Source of the DNA: CAYSBE01 sp964429245
GTDB taxonomy: Bacteria; Bacteroidota; Bacteroidia; UKL13-3
Assembly: GCA_964429245.1 (NCBI GenBank)
Contig: CAYSBE010000020.1
Coordinates: 1-27,004, forward strand
Length of the DNA: 27,004 nucleotides
Direction of reading: 5' to 3'
The position numbers and the translations under genes were made by a program. Below, piece after piece: positions 7,870 to 18,405 of the stretch (position 1 is its first letter; each line of letters starts with the position of its first letter). The notes under the pieces were generated by a model, which ran no database searches, was not told the origin of the DNA, and saw only the letters and a list, made by a program, of their open reading frames with translations.

Positions 7870-10800
7870 CTCTTATTTATGGTGCTGCTAATCACAATGG
7901 AATCCAGCGCACAAAATACGGTGCAGCTGAAGCAAATCTGGAAAAAACACATCCGCGGAGTGAATGGTGATGAAGTCATTAACGGAATGTTTGTTCAACC
8001 CAACGGAACTGTGATAGTTACCGGAAGGTATTCAACTGCAAATTTTGGTGCAGCAGTTGATTTTAATTATCCGTCACTAAATACTTTGCCACAAACTGGT
8101 GGATTTTCAGATGCTTATTTAGTTAGTTATTCAACTAACGGGGCGCTGAATTGGTTATCACGGTATAATTATAATAATAACGAAACATTTAATGATGTAA
8201 CGGTTAGGCCAAATGGAATTCCATATGCTGTAGGTGGTGCCAATACAGCATCACAAGCCAACAATTTTGATTTTGCCAATACAAGTATTGTTCAAGCAAA
8301 TGCTTCAACCGGAGTTATTACAGCTAATATTTCAACAAACGGGAATCTTATAAACAGATTCAATTCGGTTGCGCAAGATGTAGATGGGAATATTTATGCA
8401 GGTGGAATGTATTCAGGTAATCCTGATTTTAATTTCAACAGAGGAACTGCAGTTGTAGCTGGTAATGTTACCGGTCATCAAGATGCGGTATTGGTAAAAC
8501 ACAATGCTAATAGGGCAGTACTATGGGCGAAACGAATTGGGGGAACAGGATATGATGAAATTAACCGCGTAATTGTTAAAGGAACTGAAATATATATTGT
8601 GGGTTCATTCACGGGAAAAGTAGATTTCAACCCAAGTACCGTTGCTGCTGATACTTTTTTTCTGCAAACTCCGGGAGCAAATAGAAATGGATTTTTATTA
8701 AAATTAGATACAGCAGGAAACTTTTTGAATGCATGGTTTTTATCAAGCACGGCTGAAACAGGACTTACGGATGTTTTGGTAAATGCGTCTAATGAAATTT
8801 ATGTTTCGGGCCACTTTTCAGGCGCCACGGATGCCGATTTAGGGACAGGTATTACAACCGTGAATACAGCCGGAGTAGCTGATGGTATTTTAATTAAACT
8901 AAATGCATCAGGTAACATGTTGTGGAATAGAACTTATGGAGGAAGCAATGATGACAAGTTTTTACGAATTGCATTAAATAATGATGGAGATATTTACACT
9001 TGTGGTTATTTCAATTCTACAACTGTAGACTTTGGTTTTCCTTCACCTAATGTGTTGAACAATGCAAGTGTAGGGAATTCTGCAGACGGATTCATTGCAG
9101 CATACACATCAACAGGGAACAGTATTTTTGCAAATCGTATTGGCGGTACAGGAAATGATTATGTGAGTGCTATTGCATTTGATAGTTTGTATTCACTTTA
9201 CGTTGGCATACATTTTAATAGCACGTCAATCCAAACCGAATTTACAGCCGGATACAGTTCAACAACATCTACCGGTGGGGCACTTGATGCCGTAGTAATA
9301 AAATACAATACGGTATGTCCATATGCCAATATAGTTCCTGAAAGCAAATATGTGTGTCCGGGTTTTAATATTCAATTTACCACACATACCTCGGGAAGTA
9401 ACTTAACTAGGCAATGGAAGTTTAATGGAAACAATATTAGCAATGGTGCAAAGTATGCAGGTGTAAATTCAGATACATTAAATATAAATGCACTTAGTGT
9501 AAATGATACCGGTTCGTACACCTTTGAGGTATCAAGACCAGGTTGTCCAACAATTACAACCGCTGTATTAAAAGCAGGCATTTTATCGGGAAATTCCCTT
9601 ACTGCTCCCGTTCAGCATTACCCTATGGATGGTAATGTGAAAAGCATTACCGGATCACCCGATCCGGTTATCTATTTTCCAAACGCAACAACTTATGCAG
9701 GAAATAGATATGGTGGCACATCAAAATCATTTAGGATGCAATTCATTCAGGGTTCGCTTGATATTCCAAACGTAACGGGGGCAAGTCAATCCTATTCATT
9801 TTGGATGTATCCGGTATCAGGAGGTCTTAATTTATCAACCTTAATTTGGGCAGGTGGTAATACCAACAACAGGTTGCTCGCTTTTAATAATAACCAATTG
9901 GGAACAGTTATTAATGGTGTATTTACCGGATTCGGAATTACCCTTGCGAACACCACTTGGAACCATGTGGTTTTTGTTAAAGACAGTGCCCGTTGTACAG
10001 TGTATATAAATGGAGTAAAGACATACGATAACCCAACACTTTTCAGCACCACATCAGGTTCTATTACTGTAAACGATTTGTTTGGACATGGATCATTTCA
10101 AGAAGCAACCCTTGGAGCCTATGATGATGTTCGGGTATATAACACGGCAATTGACATAGGTGAAGTTATTACAGCTTACAACCAAATTGAGTTTCAAAAT
10201 GCACCAATTAATGTGGCCTCGTGTATTGGTTCAAATGCCATGCTGTATGCCAATTTTGGGAATAATGCCCCGTTGAGTTTTCAATGGTACAAAGATGGTG
10301 TTGCCATTAGCAATAGTGGAACTTATTCAGGTGTAACCAACGATACACTTTTAATTAATGGTGGCATAACAGCACAATCTGGAAACTATTACGTACGAGC
10401 AACAAAAGATTGTTTTCAGGATAATTCTGATACCATAACTGTAGAATTTGCTAATGCAGACATATCAAACGGATTATTGTCATACTATACATTTAATGGC
10501 ACGTTGAATGATGAAATTAATGCCAAAAACATGGCTGGTAGTGTAATTTATGGAGGAAGCAGTCGTTTTGGAAATGGGTCTTCTAAATTGATCAATGCAA
10601 ACAACTTTGCAACATCACTTACTTTTCCATCAGTAAACAATGATACCATCTCAGTTGCACTTTGGTATTATGCCATGCAAACAGGTACAAACAAAACCCT
10701 GATTGGATCTTCAACAGGAACAGCTGCTCATCTATTTATTGATATCAATAATCAGGTTGGATATCGCCTTGCCAATGGCACGTTTGTATCATCAGGTGTT

Positions 10801-13800
10801 ACAATTGCCATGAATACATGGAATCATTTTGTAGTAACAAAGTTAGGTACGAACCAAAAGATTTACCACAACGGGCAACTCATCATGAACGTGAACAATT
10901 CATTCTTGAACAGTATTGTAAACAATTCACTTACCCGAATTGCAAATTCAAGTACAGCTGATTCTCGTTCATATGGTCATTTTGACGATATGTTTATATT
11001 CACCCGTGAAGTAAATACAACGGAAGTTTTAGCGTTAATGAATTACTTTAATATAGATAGAAATCCAACTTTAGCAAGGGCTTGCAATGGATCAAACAAC
11101 AATGTGATAATGGCTGCATCAGCAGAAAATACGGACACAACAAAATATAGTATGCAATGGTTGTTTAACGGAAACCCAATAACCAATGGAGCAAAATACC
11201 AAGGGGTAAATTCTGATACGCTTTTGGTAATTAATGTTACAGCAGCTGATTCAGGTTCGTACAGCCTTCGTTATGCACCTAATGCAGCTATTTGCGCAAA
11301 TTGGACTAGTAAATCAGGAAAGGTGCAGCTAGATGGACCGAGTACCATGCAAGACAGTTTACGTTTATACCTTAAATTGAATAATAACCTAAATGATTTT
11401 AGCGGCAAAAGTGTCAATATTACAAATAGCAATGCAACATTTACGACCGACCGTTTTGGAAACACTACAAGTGCAGCAAGCTTTAATGGATCAAATGCCT
11501 ATTTACTTTCGGGTTCCACTTTAGCCACGAGTGCACCTGCCATTACGGTGATGGCATGGTTTAAAACAAATCAAGGAACAGGAGGTATATTGGGCAGTGT
11601 AAATGCAGGTCCTACAGCGAACCCGGCATCAAGTCATGCCTTGTTATACATTGGTAACGACAACAAACTTCATGGAAAATCATGGAATGGAAATACAACA
11701 ACTATAACTTCAGCCAATGATGTGAATGACAATGTATGGCACCATGCCGCATTGGTTGTTAGGGGAAACAGCAGCACGCAAGAGCTTTATCTTGATGGAG
11801 TTTTGGTAGGTACGCTACCAACAAGCAGTAGCACATTACAGCCATTGATTATTGTAGGTGCAATTTTTGGAAATACGACCAATTGGTTTTCTACCAACAC
11901 AGGGTGGAATTATTTCCAGGGACAAATAGATGATGTTCGTACATATAACAGGGCATTCTCGGTTGAAGAAATTGCACGAATTGCTCAAAATATTGGAATA
12001 GCAGAATCAGGAACACAGAATAATGGTTATTGCATCAATACTGCAGCTACTTTAACCAAAAATACAAATGGTACAGGTCTTACTTACAGTTGGCTTAAAA
12101 ATGGTGTACCTATGTCAAACTCATCCGGTATAACAGGAACCGATAGCACAACATTAAGTTTTACTTCTATTTCACCGTCAGATTCAGGGGTATACCAATT
12201 AATGGCATCACGTGATTGCTATGCATTACTTTCAGATACAATTAAAGTTAATGTGTTTACTGCTATTAACTTTGTGAGTGTACCTCAAAATCAGAATTCA
12301 TGTATTGGTGATTCAACTAGATTAATTGTTAGGGCTGCAGGTGCCGGACTAAGTTATCAATGGTATGTAGGAAATACACCTCTAACCAATAATTCCAAAT
12401 ACAGTGGTGCAACAGCAGACACCTTGACCATACGTTCAATGGCATATACCGATTTTACCACATACCGAATTAAGGTTACGGACCAATGTGGAAATTCAGA
12501 TTCAAGCAATACGGCTACAATTTTCCTCAATTCTTCAACACCTCCTACTGTTACAACACCTTTAGCAATTTATGCTTTTAATGGTGATGCAACAGCAAAT
12601 AACACAACATTCAATGGTACAGCTACTGCTACATCAGCTGCTTCTAATAGATACGAAACGGCATCTTCATCTTTAAATTTCACCTCTTCAAGTAACAGCA
12701 GGGTAACGTTGCCAACAAGCATGAGTATAAGCGGTAAAGGAAATTATGCAGTTTCATTGTGGTTTAAAACTTCAACAACAAACACTGCGCAAGGACTTTT
12801 TGGATGTAGCAATGTGGCACCTACAGGTACGCCTTCTACTTTCCAACCCATGCTTTTTGTAACATCATCAGGACAATTATCCGGAAAGATATTTAACGGA
12901 AATACTACCTCGTTAATTACTTCTACTCAAAAAGTAGATGACGGGAATTGGCATCATGCAGTTCTAACATATAGCCAATTGGGTCAATTTCAATTATTAT
13001 TTTTGGATGGCGTATTACTAGGACAAAATACAGGCTCATTTACAATTACTACTGGACTTATACCAACTATCGGTGCAACATTTGGAACCAATTATACAGG
13101 CCATTCAACAGGTTGGGCTTATTTCAACGGGCAGATAGATGATGTTAGAATTTATGGATCATCGTTGGCATCTCCGGCTGTAAAAGAGATTTACATGCGT
13201 TCAGAATTAAATCCGGCAAGAACAATAGTTACTTGTAATTCAACTACTCAAGTAGGATTCCGATCAGGAGCATACGGTACCCACAAAGGTTATCAGTGGC
13301 GTAAAAATGGGAACTTGATAGGGAATGGGGCAAAATTTGCCGGAACATCTACCGATTCACTAACTATTTTGAATTATTCTGCCGCTGATAGTGGAAACTA
13401 CACCTGTGAAGTGTGGTATGATTGTTTAAATGTAATAACCACTCCNNNNNNNNNNNNNNNNNNNNNNNNNNNNNNNNNNNNNNNNNNNNNNNNNNNNNNN
13501 NNNNNNNNNNNNNNNNNNNNNNNNNNNNNNNNNNNNNNNNNNNNNTCATTAGGTGCAAGTCTAACTATACTACAACAGCCAACTTCAATTACGGCTTGTA
13601 TCGGGTCCAATGCCATTTTATTTGTTCGTACAAACGATCCGCAAGCAAACTATCAGTGGGTAAAAAACAGCAACAACATTTCGAATTCAAATAATGATAC
13701 ATTGTATTTAAATGGCATTACACAAAATGATGTGGCAAATTATCTTGTATCGATTAACAGTGTATGCGGAAGTGCTACTTCAAATGCGGCATCATTAAGC

Positions 13801-15333
13801 ACTACACCACTAGCTGTTATTACTTCTCAACCACAAAATAGAAGTGCTTGTGTCGGCAAAGCGGTTTCATTAAGCTTAACTGCAACCGGAAATGGGCTAT
13901 CTTACCAATGGCGTAAAAATGGAAGCAATATCAGCGGAGCGATATTTAGTACGTTCACCATTTCATCTTTTGTTTCAGGTGATGCGGGCAACTACGATTG
14001 TGTTGTAAGCAGTTCATGTAATACCATTAATTCATTGGTGGTATCGATAACTGAGACTACGCCAGTTTCCATTACAAGCCAACCTACTTCTTATTCAAAT
14101 CTTTGTTCTCAATCAACCAGTCAGATTACATTTAGCATATCAGCAACCGGAAGTGTATCAGGATATCAGTGGTTCTTTAATAGCAATCCACTTACTAATG
14201 TAATAAATGTTGTTAGTGGTGCTACCTCTCAGACATTACAAGTAAGACATGCAGCTTTTGGGGCAGGTTCATACACTTGCAAAGTATATGGAGGATGTGA
14301 TACCGTGACATCAAATCTGGGTACGGTAACCTATATTCCTGATCCTACATTTAGTATACAGCCGGTTAGTCAATCTGTATGTTCAGGAAATGATGTGATG
14401 TTTGTGGTGCGTGCAACCAATGCACTATCATACAGATGGCGCATGAATGGAAGCCAACTAAGTGATGGAGGCAAATTCAGTGGCACCCAAACAGATACAC
14501 TGAGAATAACTAATATAAACATATCAGACATAGGTGGTGTAAATCCAGCGGATATCGATGTTTTCGTAACAGGCTCATGTGTAAATAACTCCTCTTCAGT
14601 TGTTGCATTAAGTGTACAGACTTCGTTGCAAATAACCGGGCAATCAGCAGCGACAGTTTCAGGTTGCGAAGGTGAAAATTTCACCCTATTTGTAGAAACC
14701 AATATTACAGGCCAATACCAATGGAAGAAAAATGGTGTTAACATTTCAGGAGCAACAAGCGATGAACTTACTATCTCAGCTGCAACGTCAGCCAATAACG
14801 GTTCATACACCTGCGATATTACCACTACTTGTGGCAATGCAACCTCAACAGCATCTGTTTTAACTGTAAATCCGAAACCATTGCCTACGGTTACCCAAAA
14901 TGGAAATACCCTTTCTACCCAAACATTTGATTCGTATCAGTGGAGAAAAGATGGATCAAATATTTCTGGAGCTACGCAACAAAATTTTGTGGCATCAGCA
15001 GATGGGGTATATGCAGTTTTTGTTACACAAAATGGTTGCAGCGGCAACTCGGCCGACTTCAATTTCGTATTCTCAGGATTAAATGATGCGTTCAATAACA
15101 AATCAGTAAATTGGTATCCAAATCCGGCTGTTAAGACAATTGTTTTCGAATACGAAAACTACAAAAACGCAACAATCAAAATCCTTACATCAGAAGGAAA
15201 AATTGTACAAATATCAGAAATGAATCAACCAATTGTTGAATTAAATATTGAACAAATAGCTAAAGGGGTTTATTTCATACTTATCGAAAAAGATGGCACA
15301 CCAGTGTTGCACGATAAGTTTATTAAAAACTAA
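7822..15333 (+). CDS. Giant secreted multidomain protein: beta-propeller, Ig-like and LamG repeats, type IX secretion tail
   Basis: The frame has 2503 codons, including a gap. Approximate layout by residue: signal peptide to about 32 (ends ITMESSAQ); seven SBBP-like propeller repeats, 33-498 (recurrent RIGGTGxD and IYxxGxF); Ig1 498-590; LamG1 594-790; Ig2 791-877; LamG2 879-1077; Ig3 1078-1171; LamG3 1173-1393; Ig4 and Ig5 1394-1572; LamG4 1573-1793; Ig6 1795-1875; gap; Ig7-Ig11 1909-2351; a degenerate Ig-like unit to 2420; type A sorting tail 2422-2503 (WYPNPA ... GVYFILIEKDG). The Ig units share QWxxNGxxI, xGxxSDTLxI and DSGxYxC-like patterns. LamG units carry WxHxV and GxIDDVRxY. The protein should cross the outer membrane through the type IX system and stay on the surface or be released; adhesion or glycan binding is inferred. 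ATGs at 7846 and 7861 are equally plausible starts. Confidence 0.9.
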   Translation: MKFFIKNHMKTHVMKALLFMVLLITMESSAQNTVQLKQIWKKHIRGVNGDEVINGMFVQPNGTVIVTGRYSTANFGAAVDFNYPSLNTLPQTGGFSDAYLVSYSTNGALNWLSRYNYNNNETFNDVTVRPNGIPYAVGGANTASQANNFDFANTSIVQANASTGVITANISTNGNLINRFNSVAQDVDGNIYAGGMYSGNPDFNFNRGTAVVAGNVTGHQDAVLVKHNANRAVLWAKRIGGTGYDEINRVIVKGTEIYIVGSFTGKVDFNPSTVAADTFFLQTPGANRNGFLLKLDTAGNFLNAWFLSSTAETGLTDVLVNASNEIYVSGHFSGATDADLGTGITTVNTAGVADGILIKLNASGNMLWNRTYGGSNDDKFLRIALNNDGDIYTCGYFNSTTVDFGFPSPNVLNNASVGNSADGFIAAYTSTGNSIFANRIGGTGNDYVSAIAFDSLYSLYVGIHFNSTSIQTEFTAGYSSTTSTGGALDAVVIKYNTVCPYANIVPESKYVCPGFNIQFTTHTSGSNLTRQWKFNGNNISNGAKYAGVNSDTLNINALSVNDTGSYTFEVSRPGCPTITTAVLKAGILSGNSLTAPVQHYPMDGNVKSITGSPDPVIYFPNATTYAGNRYGGTSKSFRMQFIQGSLDIPNVTGASQSYSFWMYPVSGGLNLSTLIWAGGNTNNRLLAFNNNQLGTVINGVFTGFGITLANTTWNHVVFVKDSARCTVYINGVKTYDNPTLFSTTSGSITVNDLFGHGSFQEATLGAYDDVRVYNTAIDIGEVITAYNQIEFQNAPINVASCIGSNAMLYANFGNNAPLSFQWYKDGVAISNSGTYSGVTNDTLLINGGITAQSGNYYVRATKDCFQDNSDTITVEFANADISNGLLSYYTFNGTLNDEINAKNMAGSVIYGGSSRFGNGSSKLINANNFATSLTFPSVNNDTISVALWYYAMQTGTNKTLIGSSTGTAAHLFIDINNQVGYRLANGTFVSSGVTIAMNTWNHFVVTKLGTNQKIYHNGQLIMNVNNSFLNSIVNNSLTRIANSSTADSRSYGHFDDMFIFTREVNTTEVLALMNYFNIDRNPTLARACNGSNNNVIMAASAENTDTTKYSMQWLFNGNPITNGAKYQGVNSDTLLVINVTAADSGSYSLRYAPNAAICANWTSKSGKVQLDGPSTMQDSLRLYLKLNNNLNDFSGKSVNITNSNATFTTDRFGNTTSAASFNGSNAYLLSGSTLATSAPAITVMAWFKTNQGTGGILGSVNAGPTANPASSHALLYIGNDNKLHGKSWNGNTTTITSANDVNDNVWHHAALVVRGNSSTQELYLDGVLVGTLPTSSSTLQPLIIVGAIFGNTTNWFSTNTGWNYFQGQIDDVRTYNRAFSVEEIARIAQNIGIAESGTQNNGYCINTAATLTKNTNGTGLTYSWLKNGVPMSNSSGITGTDSTTLSFTSISPSDSGVYQLMASRDCYALLSDTIKVNVFTAINFVSVPQNQNSCIGDSTRLIVRAAGAGLSYQWYVGNTPLTNNSKYSGATADTLTIRSMAYTDFTTYRIKVTDQCGNSDSSNTATIFLNSSTPPTVTTPLAIYAFNGDATANNTTFNGTATATSAASNRYETASSSLNFTSSSNSRVTLPTSMSISGKGNYAVSLWFKTSTTNTAQGLFGCSNVAPTGTPSTFQPMLFVTSSGQLSGKIFNGNTTSLITSTQKVDDGNWHHAVLTYSQLGQFQLLFLDGVLLGQNTGSFTITTGLIPTIGATFGTNYTGHSTGWAYFNGQIDDVRIYGSSLASPAVKEIYMRSELNPARTIVTCNSTTQVGFRSGAYGTHKGYQWRKNGNLIGNGAKFAGTSTDSLTILNYSAADSGNYTCEVWYDCLNVITTXXXXXXXXXXXXXXXXXXXXXXXXXXXXXXXXXXSLGASLTILQQPTSITACIGSNAILFVRTNDPQANYQWVKNSNNISNSNNDTLYLNGITQNDVANYLVSINSVCGSATSNAASLSTTPLAVITSQPQNRSACVGKAVSLSLTATGNGLSYQWRKNGSNISGAIFSTFTISSFVSGDAGNYDCVVSSSCNTINSLVVSITETTPVSITSQPTSYSNLCSQSTSQITFSISATGSVSGYQWFFNSNPLTNVINVVSGATSQTLQVRHAAFGAGSYTCKVYGGCDTVTSNLGTVTYIPDPTFSIQPVSQSVCSGNDVMFVVRATNALSYRWRMNGSQLSDGGKFSGTQTDTLRITNINISDIGGVNPADIDVFVTGSCVNNSSSVVALSVQTSLQITGQSAATVSGCEGENFTLFVETNITGQYQWKKNGVNISGATSDELTISAATSANNGSYTCDITTTCGNATSTASVLTVNPKPLPTVTQNGNTLSTQTFDSYQWRKDGSNISGATQQNFVASADGVYAVFVTQNGCSGNSADFNFVFSGLNDAFNNKSVNWYPNPAVKTIVFEYENYKNATIKILTSEGKIVQISEMNQPIVELNIEQIAKGVYFILIEKDGTPVLHDKFIKN
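13446..13545. other. Assembly gap (100 N) inside the giant gene
   Basis: There are exactly 100 N at the junction of Ig6 and Ig7. The frame happens to stay open with 100 N, but the true length is unknown. Because the gap lies in an array of similar Ig-like units, one or more repeats could be missing. Confidence 0.95.
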
Positions 15334-15354
15334 ACAAAACTGATACGGTTTAAT

Positions 15355-15387
15355 ACGGGCGGAAGTTTCACTTCCGCCCGTGTTTGT
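15355..15387. terminator. Bidirectional rho-independent terminator between convergent genes
   Basis: ACGGGCGGAAG (15355-15365) and CTTCCGCCCGT (15371-15381) form a perfect 11-bp GC-rich stem with a 5-base loop TTTCA, followed on the plus strand by GTTTGTTT. It lies 21 bases after the stop of the giant gene and ends 6 bases before the stop codon of the convergent kinase. It therefore serves the plus-strand gene best. On the minus strand the tail (ATTAAACC) is less T-rich. Confidence 0.85.
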
Positions 15388-18375
15388 TTATATAGTGATG
15401 GTAACTTTTGTACCTAGTGCATTCCCATAAGCATCGGTTAAGTCGTCATATTGAACACCTATGGTTTTATTTAAGCCATAATTAAGAATTTCCAGACGTT
15501 TTTTGGTAGCACCAGTTGCAAAAGAGGTATGTTGTTTTCTCCTTTTTGTATTTAATTCTTCCGATTGCTTTCTGCCAATTCCGTTATCAGTTACTTCACA
15601 TATTAAGGATTCATTCGACCCTTTTTTGAATGCGACTGTTAATTTTCTATCCGTTCGTTTGTGTAATAGGCCATGCTTAATAGCATTCTCAACAAATGGC
15701 TGAATAATCATGGGTGGTATCATTACCTCATAAGCTAATAAGTTTTCATCTACAGAAAGTTCATAATTGAAATTATCTTCAAAGCGCATTGCCTCCAATT
15801 CAAGATATAGTTTCAGGGCCTTAACTTCTTCTTCAAGAGAAACTGCCTGCTTATTACTCATATCTAAGTATAATCTCATTAGGTCACTAAATTTTCCTAG
15901 ATAGGAATTAGCCAGTTTTTTTTCATTTGTAAGTATGTACTCCTGTATTGAATTGAGTGCGTTAAAAATGAAATGTGGGTTCATCTGTACTTTTAGTGCG
16001 GATAATTGAGAACTTCTAAGTTCTTTTTCAATATTGGATTTTTCGAGTTGAAGTTCAACATTCTTCCGCTGCAGTTTATTTCTACGGTTTATAAATTGAA
16101 TTCTTAAATAGAAGATGAAAGATAGAATTACGATAACTCCAATTGCAATAATTGCATAAAACCACCAACTTTGCCAGTAAGGATTTTTAATTTTGAAGTT
16201 TAGTTGTGCAGGTATTGTTGATGCTATTCCATCTTCATTTATGGCATATACTTCAAAGGTATAATCGCCAGGAGAAAGGCTATTAAATAAAGCAAAATTG
16301 TTAATATAGTTTGTTGTAATCCAAGTCGAGTCCAATCCATTGAGCCGATATTTGTATTTAATATTTTTACGTGCCTTACTTGCTATACCAACATACCCAA
16401 ACTTTATTGTATTTGAGGTATGTGGCAATATATAATCATTGACAATCGGGGTATCCGTTTCATTGATACTGAACTGAGTTAAATAGATACTAGGGGCAAA
16501 TGCATTTTGATACAAAGAATCAATATTTATCCATTGCAAGCCTTTAGAACTTGCAATGTACAAATACGGATTAATGACCTCCATATCCAACACATCATTG
16601 GTAACAAGCCCATCAGCGCGGGTAATCGTGTTGTATTGCTTTGTTAGTATATTTAATGATTGAACTCCTTCATTGGTTGCAAACCAAAGCTGATTACTTT
16701 TTGCATCATAAGTTAGGCATCGAGTAAAGTTTGAGATTAGCCCATTACTGGTTGAGAAATGAGCAATTACTTTATTACCCCTTAATGTATAAATGCCCTG
16801 CTGCATAGTTGATATCCATATATTGCCATTTGGATCTTGTATGATGTCATTTGCATAAATATTGCTTTTTGTTTCCGGATCAATGACAGAGAGTACCTTC
16901 CCATTCTTAAAATAATACAACCCATCAATACAGCCTTGTAGGATAGAACCATCCTCCTCATTTATGTGAACGGTATAACTTCTTTGCTGATACAAGTAAG
17001 CAACACTGTAAGTATTGTAGTCAATAAATTTGTATTGTTTATGGAATATCGATTTATCTGCATTGGGATTAAAGTTGACCAGCATGCCACTGAATGAATT
17101 TGCAATAGCTAACATCCCATACTTATCAATACTTAGGTCCTTTATTGATGATAGGCTATATTTAAATGTAATGATTTGTTTTAAATTGTTGTCTAATTTA
17201 TGAAGCGTAGTAGTTTGGGTATAGATGTCTCCTGTATACGCATCATACTTTATGGCTTCAATGTCTTTTCGATCATTATCAACTAATGTATTTTTAATAA
17301 TTTTTTTTACTTGCGTATTAAATGTAAATAAGTTTCCATTTCCTGTACCCATTATCAGGGTTTGGTTATCCATCTTTTCAATACGTGTTATTCTATTATC
17401 AGGTAAATTGGAGTTCTCGGTATTCATTTGCCATACATTCATAGATGGAATCATAAAAATACCATTTTTTAACGTAGAAATAAGGTAATTGCCTTCTCGG
17501 TCTTTACATATCCACGATACTGATTTTTGTTTCAGATAATGTCCTTTTAAAAGAATTTTATTGTCTCGTATGGCTAGGTGATAGGCTCCATCATAAGTGA
17601 GCAGCCAACAGTCTTCAAGCGAAAAAGTAATGAAATCGATAATACGGGCTGAATTATTTGGTAAAGCAGTTGCATCGATTTCAGTATAGGAAAAATCAGG
17701 CTTTAGGATAGATAAAGAAATTTTATTTGCTCCACCATTGATGCCCCTCATCCCAATAGCAATGTTTTCTGAAGGGGCATATTGCATGCCATCCCAGGAA
17801 TGCCGAATCATTTTTTTAGGGTTTTTAACGGATTGTATATACCCCAACGAAAAAGCGATATCAAATTGATTGTTGACAATGATATTTTGAACACTGTTGC
17901 AATTAATATAAGGATAGCTCTTCCAATTCTTTGTTTTAAGGTCAAAACTTAACAACGGATTTCCAATTGAGGATATCCATAATATTTCATTGTCATCAAT
18001 GTCAAATCGGGTTATACCAGATTTGTACTTAGGCTCAAATTCTTCAAATAATTTTAAGGTGTCGTTTTCAAGATAAAATATCTGCCCTGAAAAGTTTACC
18101 ATCCATATCCTGTTTTTCTTATCAATTTTAAAACGTGAAAATGCCATGCCTCTCTGCTTGGGATGGCTGTATATTTTAAAGTTAATCCCATCAAATCTGC
18201 AAAGTCCGTTATCTGTACCTATCCATATAAAACCTTTGTGGTCCTGTATGATATTATATACTTCCATGCTTGGAAGCCCATCATCATCTGTGATATGATG
18301 CATAAATGGCTCTTGTGCTTTTGAATAATTATATATGCACAAGATCAAAGTAAGGATACTTAATAGACGAATCAT
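15388..18375 (-). CDS. Sensor histidine kinase: Reg_prop propeller, Y_Y_Y domain, LytS-like kinase
   Basis: This 995-residue inner-membrane sensor has a signal peptide (MIRLLSILTLILCIYNYSKA), then a long periplasmic region of Reg_prop-type propeller repeats (first DDDGLPSMEVYNIIQDHKG and FIWIGTDNGLCRFDG; later IWISTMQQGIYTL and LWFATNEGVQSL). A Y_Y_Y-like domain (about 640-730, KYKYRLNGLDSTW ... PGDYTFEVYA) follows. One transmembrane helix at about 738-760 leads into a coiled-coil linker. The His_kinase (LytS/YehU-type) domain has phosphoacceptor His 801 in QMNPHFIFNALNS and an ATP-binding part with MIIQPFVENAIKHG and VTDNGIGR. There is no receiver domain, so it is not a hybrid kinase and needs a separate regulator, probably the LytTR protein at 6829-7662. 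Reg_prop sensors in this phylum often sense glycans; the ligand here is unknown. Confidence 0.93.
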   Translation of the reverse strand: MIRLLSILTLILCIYNYSKAQEPFMHHITDDDGLPSMEVYNIIQDHKGFIWIGTDNGLCRFDGINFKIYSHPKQRGMAFSRFKIDKKNRIWMVNFSGQIFYLENDTLKLFEEFEPKYKSGITRFDIDDNEILWISSIGNPLLSFDLKTKNWKSYPYINCNSVQNIIVNNQFDIAFSLGYIQSVKNPKKMIRHSWDGMQYAPSENIAIGMRGINGGANKISLSILKPDFSYTEIDATALPNNSARIIDFITFSLEDCWLLTYDGAYHLAIRDNKILLKGHYLKQKSVSWICKDREGNYLISTLKNGIFMIPSMNVWQMNTENSNLPDNRITRIEKMDNQTLIMGTGNGNLFTFNTQVKKIIKNTLVDNDRKDIEAIKYDAYTGDIYTQTTTLHKLDNNLKQIITFKYSLSSIKDLSIDKYGMLAIANSFSGMLVNFNPNADKSIFHKQYKFIDYNTYSVAYLYQQRSYTVHINEEDGSILQGCIDGLYYFKNGKVLSVIDPETKSNIYANDIIQDPNGNIWISTMQQGIYTLRGNKVIAHFSTSNGLISNFTRCLTYDAKSNQLWFATNEGVQSLNILTKQYNTITRADGLVTNDVLDMEVINPYLYIASSKGLQWINIDSLYQNAFAPSIYLTQFSINETDTPIVNDYILPHTSNTIKFGYVGIASKARKNIKYKYRLNGLDSTWITTNYINNFALFNSLSPGDYTFEVYAINEDGIASTIPAQLNFKIKNPYWQSWWFYAIIAIGVIVILSFIFYLRIQFINRRNKLQRKNVELQLEKSNIEKELRSSQLSALKVQMNPHFIFNALNSIQEYILTNEKKLANSYLGKFSDLMRLYLDMSNKQAVSLEEEVKALKLYLELEAMRFEDNFNYELSVDENLLAYEVMIPPMIIQPFVENAIKHGLLHKRTDRKLTVAFKKGSNESLICEVTDNGIGRKQSEELNTKRRKQHTSFATGATKKRLEILNYGLNKTIGVQYDDLTDAYGNALGTKVTITI

Positions 18376-18405
18376 TTTTTGTATAATGCGATAAAATTAC
18401 ACATT

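Noticed and set aside
14370..14837. A 155-codon open frame antisense to the giant gene
   Set aside because: It is a shadow of repetitive Ig-coding DNA, has no recognisable domain, and the plus-strand protein is clearly real.
7822..15333. Ig/LamG repeats considered as a CRISPR-like or tandem DNA repeat array
   Set aside because: Similarity is at protein level only; the DNA copies differ widely and encode folded domains.
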